DNA of 64,000 nucleotides. Origin: an uncultured Xanthomonas sp. (GTDB lineage: Bacteria > Pseudomonadota > Gammaproteobacteria > Xanthomonadales > Xanthomonadaceae). Position numbers and translations under genes: made by a program. The stretch is taken from the NCBI GenBank assembly GCA_943912265.1, contig CALTTS010000006.1, positions 62,001 through 126,000 of the forward strand, read 5' to 3'. Positions 26,222 to 36,467 of this stretch are shown here, in pieces. Position 1 is the first letter of the stretch. Every line of letters starts with the position of its first letter. The notes beneath the pieces were generated by a model. The model did no database searches. It worked only from the letters and a program-made list of their open reading frames with translations, and was not told the DNA's origin.

Positions 26222-27040
26222 ATGCAGACCCTGCCCCTTTCGCTGGTGGTGATCACCCACAACGAGGCCGCCAACATCGGGCGCTGCCTGGACAGCGTGC
26301 CGTTCGCGGCCGACAAGCTGGTGGTGGACAGCGGCAGCGACGACGGCACGCCCGAGGCGGCCCGCGCCCACGGCGCGCGCGTGGTCCATCAGCCCTGGCT
26401 GGGCTTCGGCCCGCAGCGCAACTTCGCCAGCACCCGGGCGCTGCACGACTGGATCCTGGTGCTCGACGCCGACGAGTTCCTCTCCCCGGCGCTGGCCGCC
26501 GAGCTGGCCGCCGGTTTGCCGGCCCTGCTGGCCTCGGACAAGGCTGGGGCATGGCTGCGGCGTTCCACCTGGTTCATGGGTGCGCCGATGCGCTGGTACC
26601 GGCCGATGATCGGCGAGCGCATGGCCCGGATCTACCATCGCGGGCGGGCGCGCTGGACCGATGCCGGCGTGCACGAATCGCTGCGTTTCGACGGGGCCAC
26701 GGCCGCATTCGCGGCGGCCTTCAACCACCTGCACAACCCCACGCTGGTACACAAGCAGCTCAAGGTGCTCACGTATGCCGAGCTGAAGGCCCGCGACTGG
26801 CACGCCAGGCGGCGCAGTCCGCGCATGTGGCAGACGCCGTTCGTGTTCGCCGCCTCATTCGTCAAGGAATACCTGTTGCGGCTGGCCGTCCTCGACGGCT
26901 GGCGCGGTTTCGTGATCGCGCAGACCAGCGCCGCCTATGCCGTCTACAAACGCATGCGCTACTACGAGATGGTGCGCAATCCGGCTTCGGTCGGGCAGGC
27001 GCGCGAGGTGCTGGTCAGGCACGGGCTGGAGCGCGAATGA
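26222..27040 (+). CDS. Family 2 glycosyltransferase (WaaE/KdtX-like)
   Basis: 272 aa. GT-A fold: SLVVITHNEAANIGRCLDSV, VVDSGSDDGT and LVLDADEFLSP (DxD-type metal site) are followed by WFMGAPMRWYRP and a C-terminal membrane-associated segment. This pattern is that of WaaE/KdtX-type inner-core LPS glucosyltransferases. Ends with an ATGA overlap with the next gene. Role in LPS core assembly is inferred from resemblance and neighbours. Confidence 0.85.
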   Translation: MQTLPLSLVVITHNEAANIGRCLDSVPFAADKLVVDSGSDDGTPEAARAHGARVVHQPWLGFGPQRNFASTRALHDWILVLDADEFLSPALAAELAAGLPALLASDKAGAWLRRSTWFMGAPMRWYRPMIGERMARIYHRGRARWTDAGVHESLRFDGATAAFAAAFNHLHNPTLVHKQLKVLTYAELKARDWHARRRSPRMWQTPFVFAASFVKEYLLRLAVLDGWRGFVIAQTSAAYAVYKRMRYYEMVRNPASVGQAREVLVRHGLERE

Positions 27041-28092
27041 GCCGGTATCTGCTGTTCGGCACCGAACGCTACGCCTTGCCGATCCTGCAACCGCTGGCCG
27101 ATGCCTTGCTGCGCGCCGGCCACGAAGTGCATGCATGGCTGGCAGCCGGCGCGGCGGGCGCGAGGCTGGCCGGCAAGGTGATGCCGGTGGCCGATGCGCG
27201 TGCGGCGGTGGCGCTGCGGCCACGGGCGGTGTTCAGCGCTTCCAACGAGGTGCCGACATTCGTGTCCGGCGCCAAGGTGCAGCTGTTCCACGGCTTCAAC
27301 GTCGAAAAACGTTCGGACGGGCGCGGCCATTTCCGCGTGCGCGGCCTGTTCGACCTGTATTGCACGCAGGGGCCGGCGACGACGGCGCCGTTCGCCGCGC
27401 TGGCGCGCGACTTGCGGCATTTCGCCGTCGTCGAAACCGGCTGGCCGAAGCTTGACCCGCTGTTCCGCGACGATGGCGGCGCATCGGCGGCGCTGCGTGC
27501 GCCGGCCGCCGGCCGGCCGGTGGTGTTGTTCGGCTCCACCTTTACCGAGCGCCTGAGCGCGGCGCCGCACCTGCACGAAGCCATCGCTGCCGACATTGCC
27601 GGCGGCGAGCGCTACTGGCTGCTGACCCTGCATCCCAAGTGTCCGGCCGGGTTGTTCGAGCGCTATCGCGCGCTGGCCGGCGCCAATGCCGCTTTCGTCG
27701 AGCCCGAGCAGCTGATGCCGGCCCAGCGCGCCGCCGACGTGCTGGTGGCCGATACCTCTTCGATCGTGTCCGAGTTCGTGGTCCAGCACAAACCGGTGGT
27801 GACCTTCCGCAACCGCGCGCCCAAGCCGCACATGCTCGATTTCGACGAGCCCGCGCGTTTGCCGGACATGCTCGCGCAAGCCTTCGACCCGACGCCGCAG
27901 CTGCGCGCTGCCATCGTGGCCTATGCCGACGCGATCCATCCGTACCGCGATGGCCACTCGTCCGAGCGGGTGATCGCCGCCACCGAGGATTTCATCGACA
28001 GCGGCCGCCATGCGGCGCTGGCGCGCAAGCCGCTGTCGGCGCTGTGGCGGCGCTGGCAGATCCGCCGCGAGCTGGGCTACGCCGGGTTCTGA
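27037..28092 (+). CDS. CDP-glycerol glycerophosphotransferase-like protein
   Basis: 351 aa. Two Rossmann-like halves. FGSTFTERLSAAPHL, LLTLHPKC and, most telling, DVLVADTSSIVSEFVVQHKPVVTFRN match the TagB/TagF-type family (Glyphos_transf), where the D-x-S-S segment lines the donor site. Such proteins transfer glycerol phosphate or related groups to surface glycans. Coupled to the GT2 gene by a 4-base overlap. Last gene of the surface-glycan run; convergent with the PH-domain genes. Confidence 0.7.
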   Translation: MSRYLLFGTERYALPILQPLADALLRAGHEVHAWLAAGAAGARLAGKVMPVADARAAVALRPRAVFSASNEVPTFVSGAKVQLFHGFNVEKRSDGRGHFRVRGLFDLYCTQGPATTAPFAALARDLRHFAVVETGWPKLDPLFRDDGGASAALRAPAAGRPVVLFGSTFTERLSAAPHLHEAIAADIAGGERYWLLTLHPKCPAGLFERYRALAGANAAFVEPEQLMPAQRAADVLVADTSSIVSEFVVQHKPVVTFRNRAPKPHMLDFDEPARLPDMLAQAFDPTPQLRAAIVAYADAIHPYRDGHSSERVIAATEDFIDSGRHAALARKPLSALWRRWQIRRELGYAGF

Positions 28093-28100
28093 GTTTCCGT

Positions 28101-28114
28101 GCGGACGCGTCCGC
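28101..28114. repeat. Perfect palindrome between convergent genes
   Basis: GCGGACGCGTCCGC occupies most of the 27-base gap between the glycerophosphotransferase-like gene and the convergent ydbT-like gene. It may act as a shared transcription stop, although no T-run follows. Confidence 0.5.
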
Positions 28115-28119
28115 CGGGC

Positions 28120-29643
28120 TTACCAGCGCAGTCGCCGCCGCGCCAGGGTCTCGGCCAGGTGTGCATGCAGCGCCCGGGCATGTGCCAGCGGCAGGAAACG
28201 GATGCGCAAAGCCGGCGCGTTGGCGCGTGCGCCGGCCGTGTCCAGCCACAGCGTCGCGGTGCCGCACACGCGGTCCAGCGGCGAGCGGCGCAGTTGCAGT
28301 GCCTGCAGCTTGTCCAGCTCGGCAAACCGCCACCAGCGCGACCACCAGCCGCCGCGCACGGCCACCCTGCGGCCATCCAGCGAATAGCCCAGACGGGCGA
28401 TGGCCTCGGAGGCCCGCCATGCCGAACACGGCAGCCACGCCAAGGCCAACAGGCCCCACGGGCCGAAGTGCCAGGCGAGGGTGACGGCGGCGAGCAGGGC
28501 CAGCAGCAGATCCGGCAACATCAGGCGCCACGCGGCAGCGGGCGGGGCGGGCTGCCATGCGACCGGCGGCCACGCAATGCCGGGCAGCAGGTGCCGGACC
28601 AGCGCATCGCAGGCTTCGGGCGTGGCCAGCGGGGCGAGTTCATCGGGCGAACGCGGACCGTCTTCGTGCCGCTCGACCACGGCCGTGTCGATGTCCAGGC
28701 TGCGCCGGCCGAACATGCGGTGCAGCATGCCTTCCCGCAAAGTCCAGGCTTGGATGCGCCGGCGCGCGATGCTGCTGCGCACGCGCCCGAACAGGCCGCG
28801 TTCGACCCGCAGCCTGCGCCCGGATTCGATCAGCGTGAAGCCGTGGTAGCGGGCCAGCGCCAGGGCCATGGACAGCAACCGCAGCAGGGCGAGCAGGCAC
28901 AGCAGCGCGACGAGCGTGCCGGCTGTCGCGGCCGCGATGTCCAGGTGCAGGCCGTCCGCGTAACCCAGCGCCTGCCGGCTCCCGTCCGCGAGCAGGTCGG
29001 CCAGCAGCCGGTGCGGCAGCAGTTGCCAGAGCAGGCCGAACGCGGCCGCCGCCACGATCATGCCGCGGTTGGAGATCAGCCCGAGGCGCAGGACTTCGGC
29101 GGTCGGCATCGCCAGCAGCACGCGTCCGTCGCCGCCGTTCGCGGTGGCCGGCGGCGCAGCGCCCGCCGGCCCGGCGGCCACCGCGGCGCCCTGGCGCACC
29201 CGCGCTTCCAGCGCCAGCGCATCGGCCAGCGCGAGCACGCGCATTTCCGCTTCCGGCCTGCGCCCGCCCGCCGATTCCAGCCGCAGTTCGGCCACCCCGA
29301 ACAGGCGGTGCAGCGGGCTCTGGCGGACGCTCACGTCGTGGATGCGCGCGAACGGGATCTCGCGCACGGTCCGGTGCAGCAGGCCGCTGCGCACGGTGAC
29401 GCGGTCCGCGCCGATGCGGTAGCGGAAGGTCAGGTATTGCCAGACCGAGGCCGCCACCAGCACGGCGACGGCGACGGCGATGGCCGGCGCCGCGTCGGCC
29501 CACGCGCCGCCCGCGTCGCGGCGGGTGCCGAACAGCAGCAGCGCCAGCAGCGGCACGACGAACTGGCGCAGCTGCTGCACCAGCACGAACAGCCACGACC
29601 ACGGATGCAGGCGACGCTCGGCGGCTTCGGCGGGGCCGCTCAC
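28120..29643 (-). CDS. PH domain (bPH_2) membrane protein, YdbT-like
   Basis: 507 aa from a GTG start at 29643 that overlaps the stop of the upstream gene (GTGA). Three bacterial PH-like domains separated by pairs of membrane segments are visible, each with a short 'RYRIGADRVTVRSGLLHRTVREIPFARIHDV'-type strand pattern: near residues 60-130, 230-300 and 430-500. This is the layout of Bacillus/E. coli YdbT. In Bacillus the YdbST pair protects against amylocyclicin; here the function is unknown. Operon: acyltransferase, ydbS-like, ydbT-like. Confidence 0.82.
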   Translation of the reverse strand: MSGPAEAAERRLHPWSWLFVLVQQLRQFVVPLLALLLFGTRRDAGGAWADAAPAIAVAVAVLVAASVWQYLTFRYRIGADRVTVRSGLLHRTVREIPFARIHDVSVRQSPLHRLFGVAELRLESAGGRRPEAEMRVLALADALALEARVRQGAAVAAGPAGAAPPATANGGDGRVLLAMPTAEVLRLGLISNRGMIVAAAAFGLLWQLLPHRLLADLLADGSRQALGYADGLHLDIAAATAGTLVALLCLLALLRLLSMALALARYHGFTLIESGRRLRVERGLFGRVRSSIARRRIQAWTLREGMLHRMFGRRSLDIDTAVVERHEDGPRSPDELAPLATPEACDALVRHLLPGIAWPPVAWQPAPPAAAWRLMLPDLLLALLAAVTLAWHFGPWGLLALAWLPCSAWRASEAIARLGYSLDGRRVAVRGGWWSRWWRFAELDKLQALQLRRSPLDRVCGTATLWLDTAGARANAPALRIRFLPLAHARALHAHLAETLARRRLRW

Positions 29644-30155
29644 AGGGCGTCGCCGTCCTGGTCCGGCTGCAGGCTCAGCCGCTCGCGCAGGCGCTCGGCG
29701 TCGGCATCGTCGAGCAGCGGCACGGTCACCTCGGCCGCGCGCGTGCCGGCGGTGTGCACCACCAGCGTGGCCAGGCGCAGCGCGCGCTGCAGCGGCCCGC
29801 GGCCGAGGTCCAGGTGCTGCACGCGCGTCAGCGGCACGAAGGTCTCCGCCTGCCACAGCCGTCCGCGCCGCAGCCACAGGCCGAGATCGTCGAGCTTCCA
29901 GAAGATGCGCCGGTGCCGGCGCACGCCGATCCAGGCACCGGCGGCCACGGCCGCCGGCACGGTCATGGCCATCGCCCACCACGGCGGCGCCAGCGGCGAC
30001 AGCGCCAGTGCGGCCGCCGCCAGCACGGCCGGCACGCCGAAGCCGAGCGCATGGTTCAGCGCGTACAGGCGGGCGCCGCGCGGCGGCAGCGGCTGCCAGC
30101 CCGGTGCCGGGGCTTCTGCGGCGGGCGGCGTCGGCGTTGCGGGAGCCGTGTTCAT
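29640..30155 (-). CDS. PH domain membrane protein, YdbS-like
   Basis: 171 aa. A Pro/Ala-rich N-terminus, two membrane segments (about 30-75) and one bPH_2 domain (GLWLRRGRLWQAETFVPLTRVQHLDLGRGPLQRALRLATLVV). It is the partner of the YdbT-like protein, with coupled start/stop overlaps on both sides (stop/start with ydbT-like, ATG with the acyltransferase's stop). Likely forms a membrane complex with YdbT-like; that is inference. Confidence 0.85.
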   Translation of the reverse strand: MNTAPATPTPPAAEAPAPGWQPLPPRGARLYALNHALGFGVPAVLAAAALALSPLAPPWWAMAMTVPAAVAAGAWIGVRRHRRIFWKLDDLGLWLRRGRLWQAETFVPLTRVQHLDLGRGPLQRALRLATLVVHTAGTRAAEVTVPLLDDADAERLRERLSLQPDQDGDAL

Positions 30156-31051
30156 CGGTACGGATTGTCCTCGCCCTTGCCGGACGGACGCAGGGTGTAG
30201 CGCTTGTAGGTCCACTGGTACTGCGCCGGGTCGCGGCGCGCCACGGCCTCGACGGCGGCATTGAGCGCGGTAACCGCGGCGAGGTGATCGGGGCTGGCGA
30301 TCGCGGCCGGCGCCGGTTCGAAATGCAGCGCGAAATCCGGGCCGTCGCCGAGGCGCTCGCAGTACGCCACCAGCACCGTGGCGCCGGTGCGTTCGGCCAG
30401 CCGCGACAGCAGGGTCATGGTCAGCGCCTGCACGCCGAAGAACGGCGCGAACTCGCCGTCGCCGGCCTTGGGCTGCTGGTCGGGCAGGATCGCCACCGTG
30501 CCGCCGGCCTTCAGCGCCTTCCACAGCTGGCGCACCGCCGCGCCCTCGGCGGGCACCTGGGTGACGTTGGCGATGCCGCGCGCGCGCAGCAGGAAGGCGT
30601 CGCCGACGGGCGATCCGGGCACGCGGTAGACGAACGCATACGGCCCGCGCGAAGCCAGCCACTGGTTCAGCAGCTCCCAGTTGCCGTAGTGCGGGGCGGC
30701 GATCAGCAGCGGCCGGCCGGCGGCCCTGGCCGCATCGAACAGCGCCACCCCGTGGGTTTCGCGGATGTGGCGCAGGTTGCGGGCCGGCGGCGTGGTCCAG
30801 AAGCGCAGCGTCTCCAGCGCCTGCCAGGCGGTGGTGCGCAGGATCGCGTGCTGCAGCGCCCGCCGTTCGGGCGGGGCAAGCCGCGGGTAGGCCAGTTCGA
30901 GGTTGCGCCGGGCCACGCGGCTTTCGCGGCGGTCCAGGGTCCACCACAGCCAGGCGATGGCGGCGGCCAGCCCGCGCAGCAGCGGGCGTGGCAGGCGGGT
31001 GAGCAGGCGCGCGCCGTGGTAGAGCAGGGCGGCGGGGATGTCGGGCTTCAT
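30152..31051 (-). CDS. Lipid A biosynthesis (lauroyl/myristoyl-type) acyltransferase
   Basis: 299 aa. LpxL/HtrB family: one N-terminal membrane segment (ALLYHGARLLTRLPRPLLRGLAAAIAWLWW), the catalytic HYGNWE (H-x4-E) motif near residue 140, and the donor-side ILPDQQPKAGDGEFAPFFG. It adds a secondary acyl chain to lipid A from acyl-ACP at the inner membrane. First gene of a three-gene coupled operon with the PH-domain proteins, and next to other envelope genes. Confidence 0.9.
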   Translation of the reverse strand: MKPDIPAALLYHGARLLTRLPRPLLRGLAAAIAWLWWTLDRRESRVARRNLELAYPRLAPPERRALQHAILRTTAWQALETLRFWTTPPARNLRHIRETHGVALFDAARAAGRPLLIAAPHYGNWELLNQWLASRGPYAFVYRVPGSPVGDAFLLRARGIANVTQVPAEGAAVRQLWKALKAGGTVAILPDQQPKAGDGEFAPFFGVQALTMTLLSRLAERTGATVLVAYCERLGDGPDFALHFEPAPAAIASPDHLAAVTALNAAVEAVARRDPAQYQWTYKRYTLRPSGKGEDNPYR

Positions 31052-31143
31052 CGCGCCAGTGTAGCCGCGGCGCCGGCCGTGGCCGGGTGACAGCGGCGGG
31101 CGGATGGCCGATGCTGGCCGCTCCCCCTTGTCCCCGTTTCCGC

Positions 31144-31584
31144 ATGATTTCCCTGATCCAGCGCGTCACCCGGGCTTCGGTCGTGGTCGAGGACGAGACC
31201 GTGGGGGCCATCGAGGCCGGCCTGCTCGCGCTGGTCGGGCTGGAGCCGGGCGACGACGCGGCGAAGATCGAGCGGATGGCGACGAGGCTGCTCGGTTACC
31301 GCGTGTTCGCCGACGATGCCGGCAGGATGAACCGTTCGCTGGCGGACGTGGGCGGTGGCCTGCTGCTGGTCAGCCAGTTCACGCTGGCCGCCGACACCGG
31401 CTCGGGCATGCGGCCGAGTTTCGGCACGGCCATGTCCCCGGGCCAGGCTGAACGCGGTTTCAACCAGCTGGTCGCCCTGTGCCGGGCCCGCCATGCCGGG
31501 CGGGTGGAAACCGGCCGCTTCGGTGCCCATATGGTGGTGAGCCTGGTCAACGACGGGCCGGTCACCTTCCTGCTGCGGTCCTGA
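31144..31584 (+). CDS. dtd: D-aminoacyl-tRNA deacylase
   Basis: 146 aa, the family length. Hydrolyses D-amino acids mischarged on tRNA, and Gly from tRNA-Ala. Motifs: MISLIQRVTRASVVVE at the start, LLLVSQFTLAADT, GMRPSF and the C-terminal VSLVNDGPVTFLL with the Gly-cisPro element. Divergent from the acyltransferase. Ends 106 bases before rpoD. Confidence 0.96.
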   Translation: MISLIQRVTRASVVVEDETVGAIEAGLLALVGLEPGDDAAKIERMATRLLGYRVFADDAGRMNRSLADVGGGLLLVSQFTLAADTGSGMRPSFGTAMSPGQAERGFNQLVALCRARHAGRVETGRFGAHMVVSLVNDGPVTFLLRS

Positions 31585-31640
31585 ACCGCGGCGGGAGAGG
31601 GGCCTTGCGGGCCCGCGGCGGAACCACCGACGCCGCCGCC

Positions 31641-31649
31641 TGTTATAAT
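31641..31649 (+). promoter_or_regulatory. Extended -10 promoter element for rpoD
   Basis: TGTTATAAT includes a perfect TATAAT (31644-31649) preceded by TG-n, in GC-rich surroundings 41 bases before the rpoD ATG. No clear -35 is present, as expected for an extended -10 promoter. Confidence 0.6.
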
Positions 31650-31690
31650 GCTAGGTTCCCCGTATTCCCTCAGCCGGTGGCGAGACACGC

Positions 31691-33556
<1,866 letters not shown>

Positions 33557-33585
33557 CCGGTAAACGCCTCCGCGATGCCCGCCGG

Positions 33586-33605
33586 AGCCCGTCGCAGGAC
33601 GGGCT
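33586..33605 (+). terminator. Hairpin downstream of rpoD
   Basis: Eight-base-pair stem (AGCCCGTC / GACGGGCT) with loop GCAG, followed by TCGTG. Lies 30 bases after the rpoD stop; a weak T-tract makes it a moderate terminator. Confidence 0.55.
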
Positions 33606-33621
33606 TCGTGCATTCTGCGGC

Positions 33622-33627
33622 TACAAT
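33622..33627 (+). promoter_or_regulatory. Candidate -10 element for the tRNA
   Basis: TACAAT about 19 bases before the tRNA 5' end. It suggests the tRNA can be transcribed on its own after the rpoD terminator. No strong -35 seen. Confidence 0.4.
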
Positions 33628-33645
33628 GCCTGCCGCCCCGCGCAT

Positions 33646-33721
33646 GGGCCTATAGCTCAACGGTCAGAGCAGGGGACTCATAATCCCTTGGTTCCAGGTT
33701 CGAATCCTGGTGGGCCCACCA
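33646..33721 (+). tRNA. tRNA-Ile2 (CAU anticodon, lysidine type)
   Basis: 76 bases with encoded CCA. The acceptor stem pairs GGGCCTA with TGGGCCC, discriminator A. D-arm AGCTCAACGGTCAGAGCA, anticodon loop with CAT in GACTCATAATC, T-loop TTCGAAT. A CAU anticodon can mean Met or Ile2; C4-G69 and C5-G68 pairs with A73 are the features used by TilS to pick Ile2, and the sequence resembles E. coli ileX more than metT. The integrase gene begins 180 bases downstream, so the tRNA 3' end is the probable attachment site. Confidence 0.9.
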
Positions 33722-33901
33722 TCTACTGATCCGACCACGTCCAGATCAGTCCGAATATCCTAGCAAAGTGGCTGTGCTCCGTGGCTTTCGTGTCCAGCCG
33801 GGTCCGGTGGTGTGCACCCCCATCCAGCTGGAACGTGAGTAACGGTGCGAGTAAGATGGCCGGAAGGTCTTCTCTTACTCACATATAGCTTACTCACAGC
33901 C

Positions 33902-35080
33902 ATGTTGACGGACACCAAGCTGCGCAGCCTCAAGCCTCAGGGCAAGGTCTATCGCCTCGCCGACGCCAATGGGCTGTGCGTCGAGGTGAGGCCTTCTGGA
34001 GCCAGGATCTGGCGCTATCGGTACCGGTTCGCCGGCAAGGCGAACATGCTGACCATCGGCGACTACCCGGCGGTTTCCCTTGCAGAAGCTCGCGCCGAGC
34101 GGGACAAGGCCCGGGCCCAGCTCAAGAAGGGCATGGACCCGGCCCTGGTGGTGAAGATCGAGCGGGCGGCGCAGGAGGAAGAGGCCGGCAATACCTTTGG
34201 CGCGCTTGCTGAGGAACTAGTGGCGCAACGGGCCAAGAAGCTGACCCCCGGCTCAGTCGTTCGGGAGCGCCGGATGCTGGAGCGCGACCTGGGGAGCATC
34301 GCTGATCTGCCCGTTCGGAGCGTGACTGCGCCGATCCTGCTGAAGGCCCTCCGGAAGATCGAGGCCCGTGGAGCAGTTGAGACGGCACATCGGGCTCGCG
34401 CCGCCGCGGGCATGGTCTTTCGCTATGCCATCGCCACCGGCCGTGCAGAGAACAACCCCGCCCTGAGTCTTACCGGTGCGCTGACCCCTACGAAAACCAA
34501 GCACTTCTCCAGCCTGACGGAGCCGGGGGAGGTGGCGAAGCTTCTCAAGGCCATCTACGGCTACCAGGGGTCGCCGATCGTGTCCGCTGCGCTCAAGCTC
34601 TCGGCGCTCCTGTTCGTCAGGCCGGGCGAGCTCCGTGCGGCGCGCTGGGAGGATATCGATCTGGATGCTGCTGAGTGGCGTTACATCACCAGCAAGACCC
34701 AGACCCAGCACATCGTTCCTCTGGCTGGCCAGGTCGTCGAGCTCCTGGAGGATGTCCGGCCCTATTCAAGGAAAAGCCAGTACGTCTTTCCCAGCGTGCG
34801 CAGCATCCAGAAGCCAATCAGTGAGAACACGATCAACGCTGCTCTACGGAACCTCGGGTTCGACGGCGAGATGATGACCGCTCATGGCTTTCGGGCCATG
34901 GCGCGAACCTTGCTGGACGAGGTGCTTGGGTTCAGGCCGGACTTCATCGAGCATCAGCTTGCCCATGCGGTGCGGGATCCGCTTGGGCGGGCGTACAACC
35001 GGACTACCCACCTGGGAGAGCGCAAGAAGATGATGCAGGCTTGGGCCAACTACCTGGACGAGCTAAGGCGTGGCACATAG
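33902..35080 (+). CDS. int: P4-type tyrosine recombinase (island integrase)
   Basis: 392 aa. N-terminal DUF4102 arm-binding domain (LTDTKLRSLKPQGKVYRLADANGLCVEV), core-binding domain about 95-190, and catalytic domain with RPGELRAARWEDI (Arg about 240), AHGFRAMAR (His 328, Arg 331), EHQLAH (His about 355) and GRAYNRT (nucleophile Tyr about 365). All catalytic residues are present, so it is likely active. It inserts DNA at tRNA 3' ends. ATG 33902 chosen; an upstream in-frame extension crosses the noncoding spacer. Lower GC than host genes. Confidence 0.95.
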   Translation: MLTDTKLRSLKPQGKVYRLADANGLCVEVRPSGARIWRYRYRFAGKANMLTIGDYPAVSLAEARAERDKARAQLKKGMDPALVVKIERAAQEEEAGNTFGALAEELVAQRAKKLTPGSVVRERRMLERDLGSIADLPVRSVTAPILLKALRKIEARGAVETAHRARAAAGMVFRYAIATGRAENNPALSLTGALTPTKTKHFSSLTEPGEVAKLLKAIYGYQGSPIVSAALKLSALLFVRPGELRAARWEDIDLDAAEWRYITSKTQTQHIVPLAGQVVELLEDVRPYSRKSQYVFPSVRSIQKPISENTINAALRNLGFDGEMMTAHGFRAMARTLLDEVLGFRPDFIEHQLAHAVRDPLGRAYNRTTHLGERKKMMQAWANYLDELRRGT

Positions 35081-35197
35081 GCCTCGATCCATGGATGAAT
35101 TCATGCGTCGTCGCCAACTTTGCTCGGTGGGCGCGGATCTTGTCCGGTGCTTAGGCGGCCGCTTCCGACCCAAAGCGGACCTACGGTGGCGCGCGGG

Positions 35198-35585
35198 CGG
35201 CCTCTATCCTGCTCTGCTACACGGAGGTTGGGCTGCCAGTCTTCGATATGTTTGCGGCAGCCGGGTTGAAGTGCGCAGATGCGATCACGATCACTGGCGG
35301 CCGGGATACGACGGAGACGGAGCACGGCTTCGCCGTCCCCAAGGTGACGCTGGGGAGCCGCGTACCGGCGTTGCTGCATTCTGGAGACCTCCGTATCCCT
35401 CGCGCGCCGCCCGACGCGGCTAAGAATCTCAAGTGAAATACACCGAGGCGGGCAACGCGACCTTCAATGCCCGAGAAAGAGAGCACGACGACTTGGTGCC
35501 CGCCCTCGCCATCGCCATCGCGGTCTTTGAGCTCTCCGCTGCCGAATGCGCAATTCCAGAATCCATCCTGAACATGAGCATGTAG
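35198..35585 (+). pseudogene. Decayed phage terminase large-subunit fragment
   Basis: A remnant of a nuclease-domain terminase. One frame reads YTEVGLPVFDMFAAAGL...ITITGG...VPKVTLGSRVPALLHSGDLRI...AAKNLK and stops near 35434. The next frame continues at once with VKYTEAGNATFNAREREHDD and LVPALAIAIAVFELS to a stop at 35585. Both halves match the C-terminal part of large terminases, where the EHDDLV segment is conserved. There is no start codon with a ribosome site and a one-base frameshift splits it. It shows an older prophage stood here before or within the island. Confidence 0.65.
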
Positions 35586-35590
35586 TTTCG

Positions 35591-36454
35591 CTATATCGCT
35601 TGAGTGCGAATTTGTCTGGAACCTAGGTCAACCCGTGCCTGCTGAAACGAAACATGAGCGTATGCGGCATCAGCAAGAATCTCGCGAATTTCGGCAGCAA
35701 CGCTTGGTGGCGTCCTTTCGCCCAAGATGACGGTAACGAGAGCATCTCTGGGGAAATTGACTAAGTGAATCGCCTCGGCGTCCGCTTCTTCTGGGAGTGG
35801 CACCAGAATTCTTTGCTCATTCTCGTAGCTCCAGTCACCGTGTTTTACGCAAAGCAGTTTGCCCCCATCAAGAGCGCTAATCGAAGAGTAGACCGGTAAG
35901 GGGTCGAAGTACTCGACTGGACGAAGATGGAAGAATTCGTCCGAACTGCTGCGCCTTCGATCGAAGAAAGGATGCCCCTCATCGAACCCAAGCGCAAACC
36001 CCTTGTGACTGTCGGCGTAGTGCGCCCACATCAACTGCTGCGCGGGGTCCCCAGAAAAACTCACGATTCCGACGATGCATCCCAACTTGCTGTGCATTAG
36101 GTCTCTGAGATGCTCTGTAAGCGCGGGCATATGATCGTCAAAGAAACGATCAAGCTCCAGACCGAGAAGTCGCTCAACCTGCTCCCGGACGCCGTCCGCG
36201 CTAATAAACTGAATGAATAGCTCCGGTGAGATAGGGGGCTTCTTATCAGCCGGGAGTGCGGCGAAGGCTTTTTTTAGTTCATCTACGAGCACGCCCCTGT
36301 CCCGCATGCGCTCATGCAGCTCGTGCCGCTGAATTGCGGCCTCAAAGAAGGGCTTGATCTCGAATGGGTCATTCAGCGCATTAGCCTGAGTGGCGCGCAA
36401 AGTCGCATTCCCAAGCGCCGATACCCGCGCCGGACTCAAGTACTTGTAGATCAT
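35591..36454 (-). CDS. DUF2971 family protein, third gene of the CBASS operon
   Basis: 287 aa. The start MIYKYLSPARVSALGNATLRATQANALNDPFEIK is the DUF2971 signature (Y-K-Y near the N-terminus, then N-D-P-F). Further typical pieces: VSFSGDPAQQLMWAHYADSHKGFALGFD and LCVKHGDWSYENEQRILVPL. No membrane segments or signal. The biochemical function of DUF2971 is not known to me. It starts 14 bases after the Cap15-like stop on the same strand, so it is the third gene of the cdn-cap15 operon. It could be a second effector, a regulator or an independent defence gene. Confidence 0.78.
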   Translation of the reverse strand: MIYKYLSPARVSALGNATLRATQANALNDPFEIKPFFEAAIQRHELHERMRDRGVLVDELKKAFAALPADKKPPISPELFIQFISADGVREQVERLLGLELDRFFDDHMPALTEHLRDLMHSKLGCIVGIVSFSGDPAQQLMWAHYADSHKGFALGFDEGHPFFDRRRSSSDEFFHLRPVEYFDPLPVYSSISALDGGKLLCVKHGDWSYENEQRILVPLPEEADAEAIHLVNFPRDALVTVILGERTPPSVAAEIREILADAAYAHVSFQQARVDLGSRQIRTQAI

Positions 36455-36467
36455 CGCGAATCCCCAA

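Noticed and set aside
33646..33721. Reading the CAU tRNA as elongator tRNA-Met
   Set aside because: C4-G69 and C5-G68 pairs with discriminator A and the ileX-like anticodon arm favour the lysidine-modified Ile2; Met remains a minor alternative.
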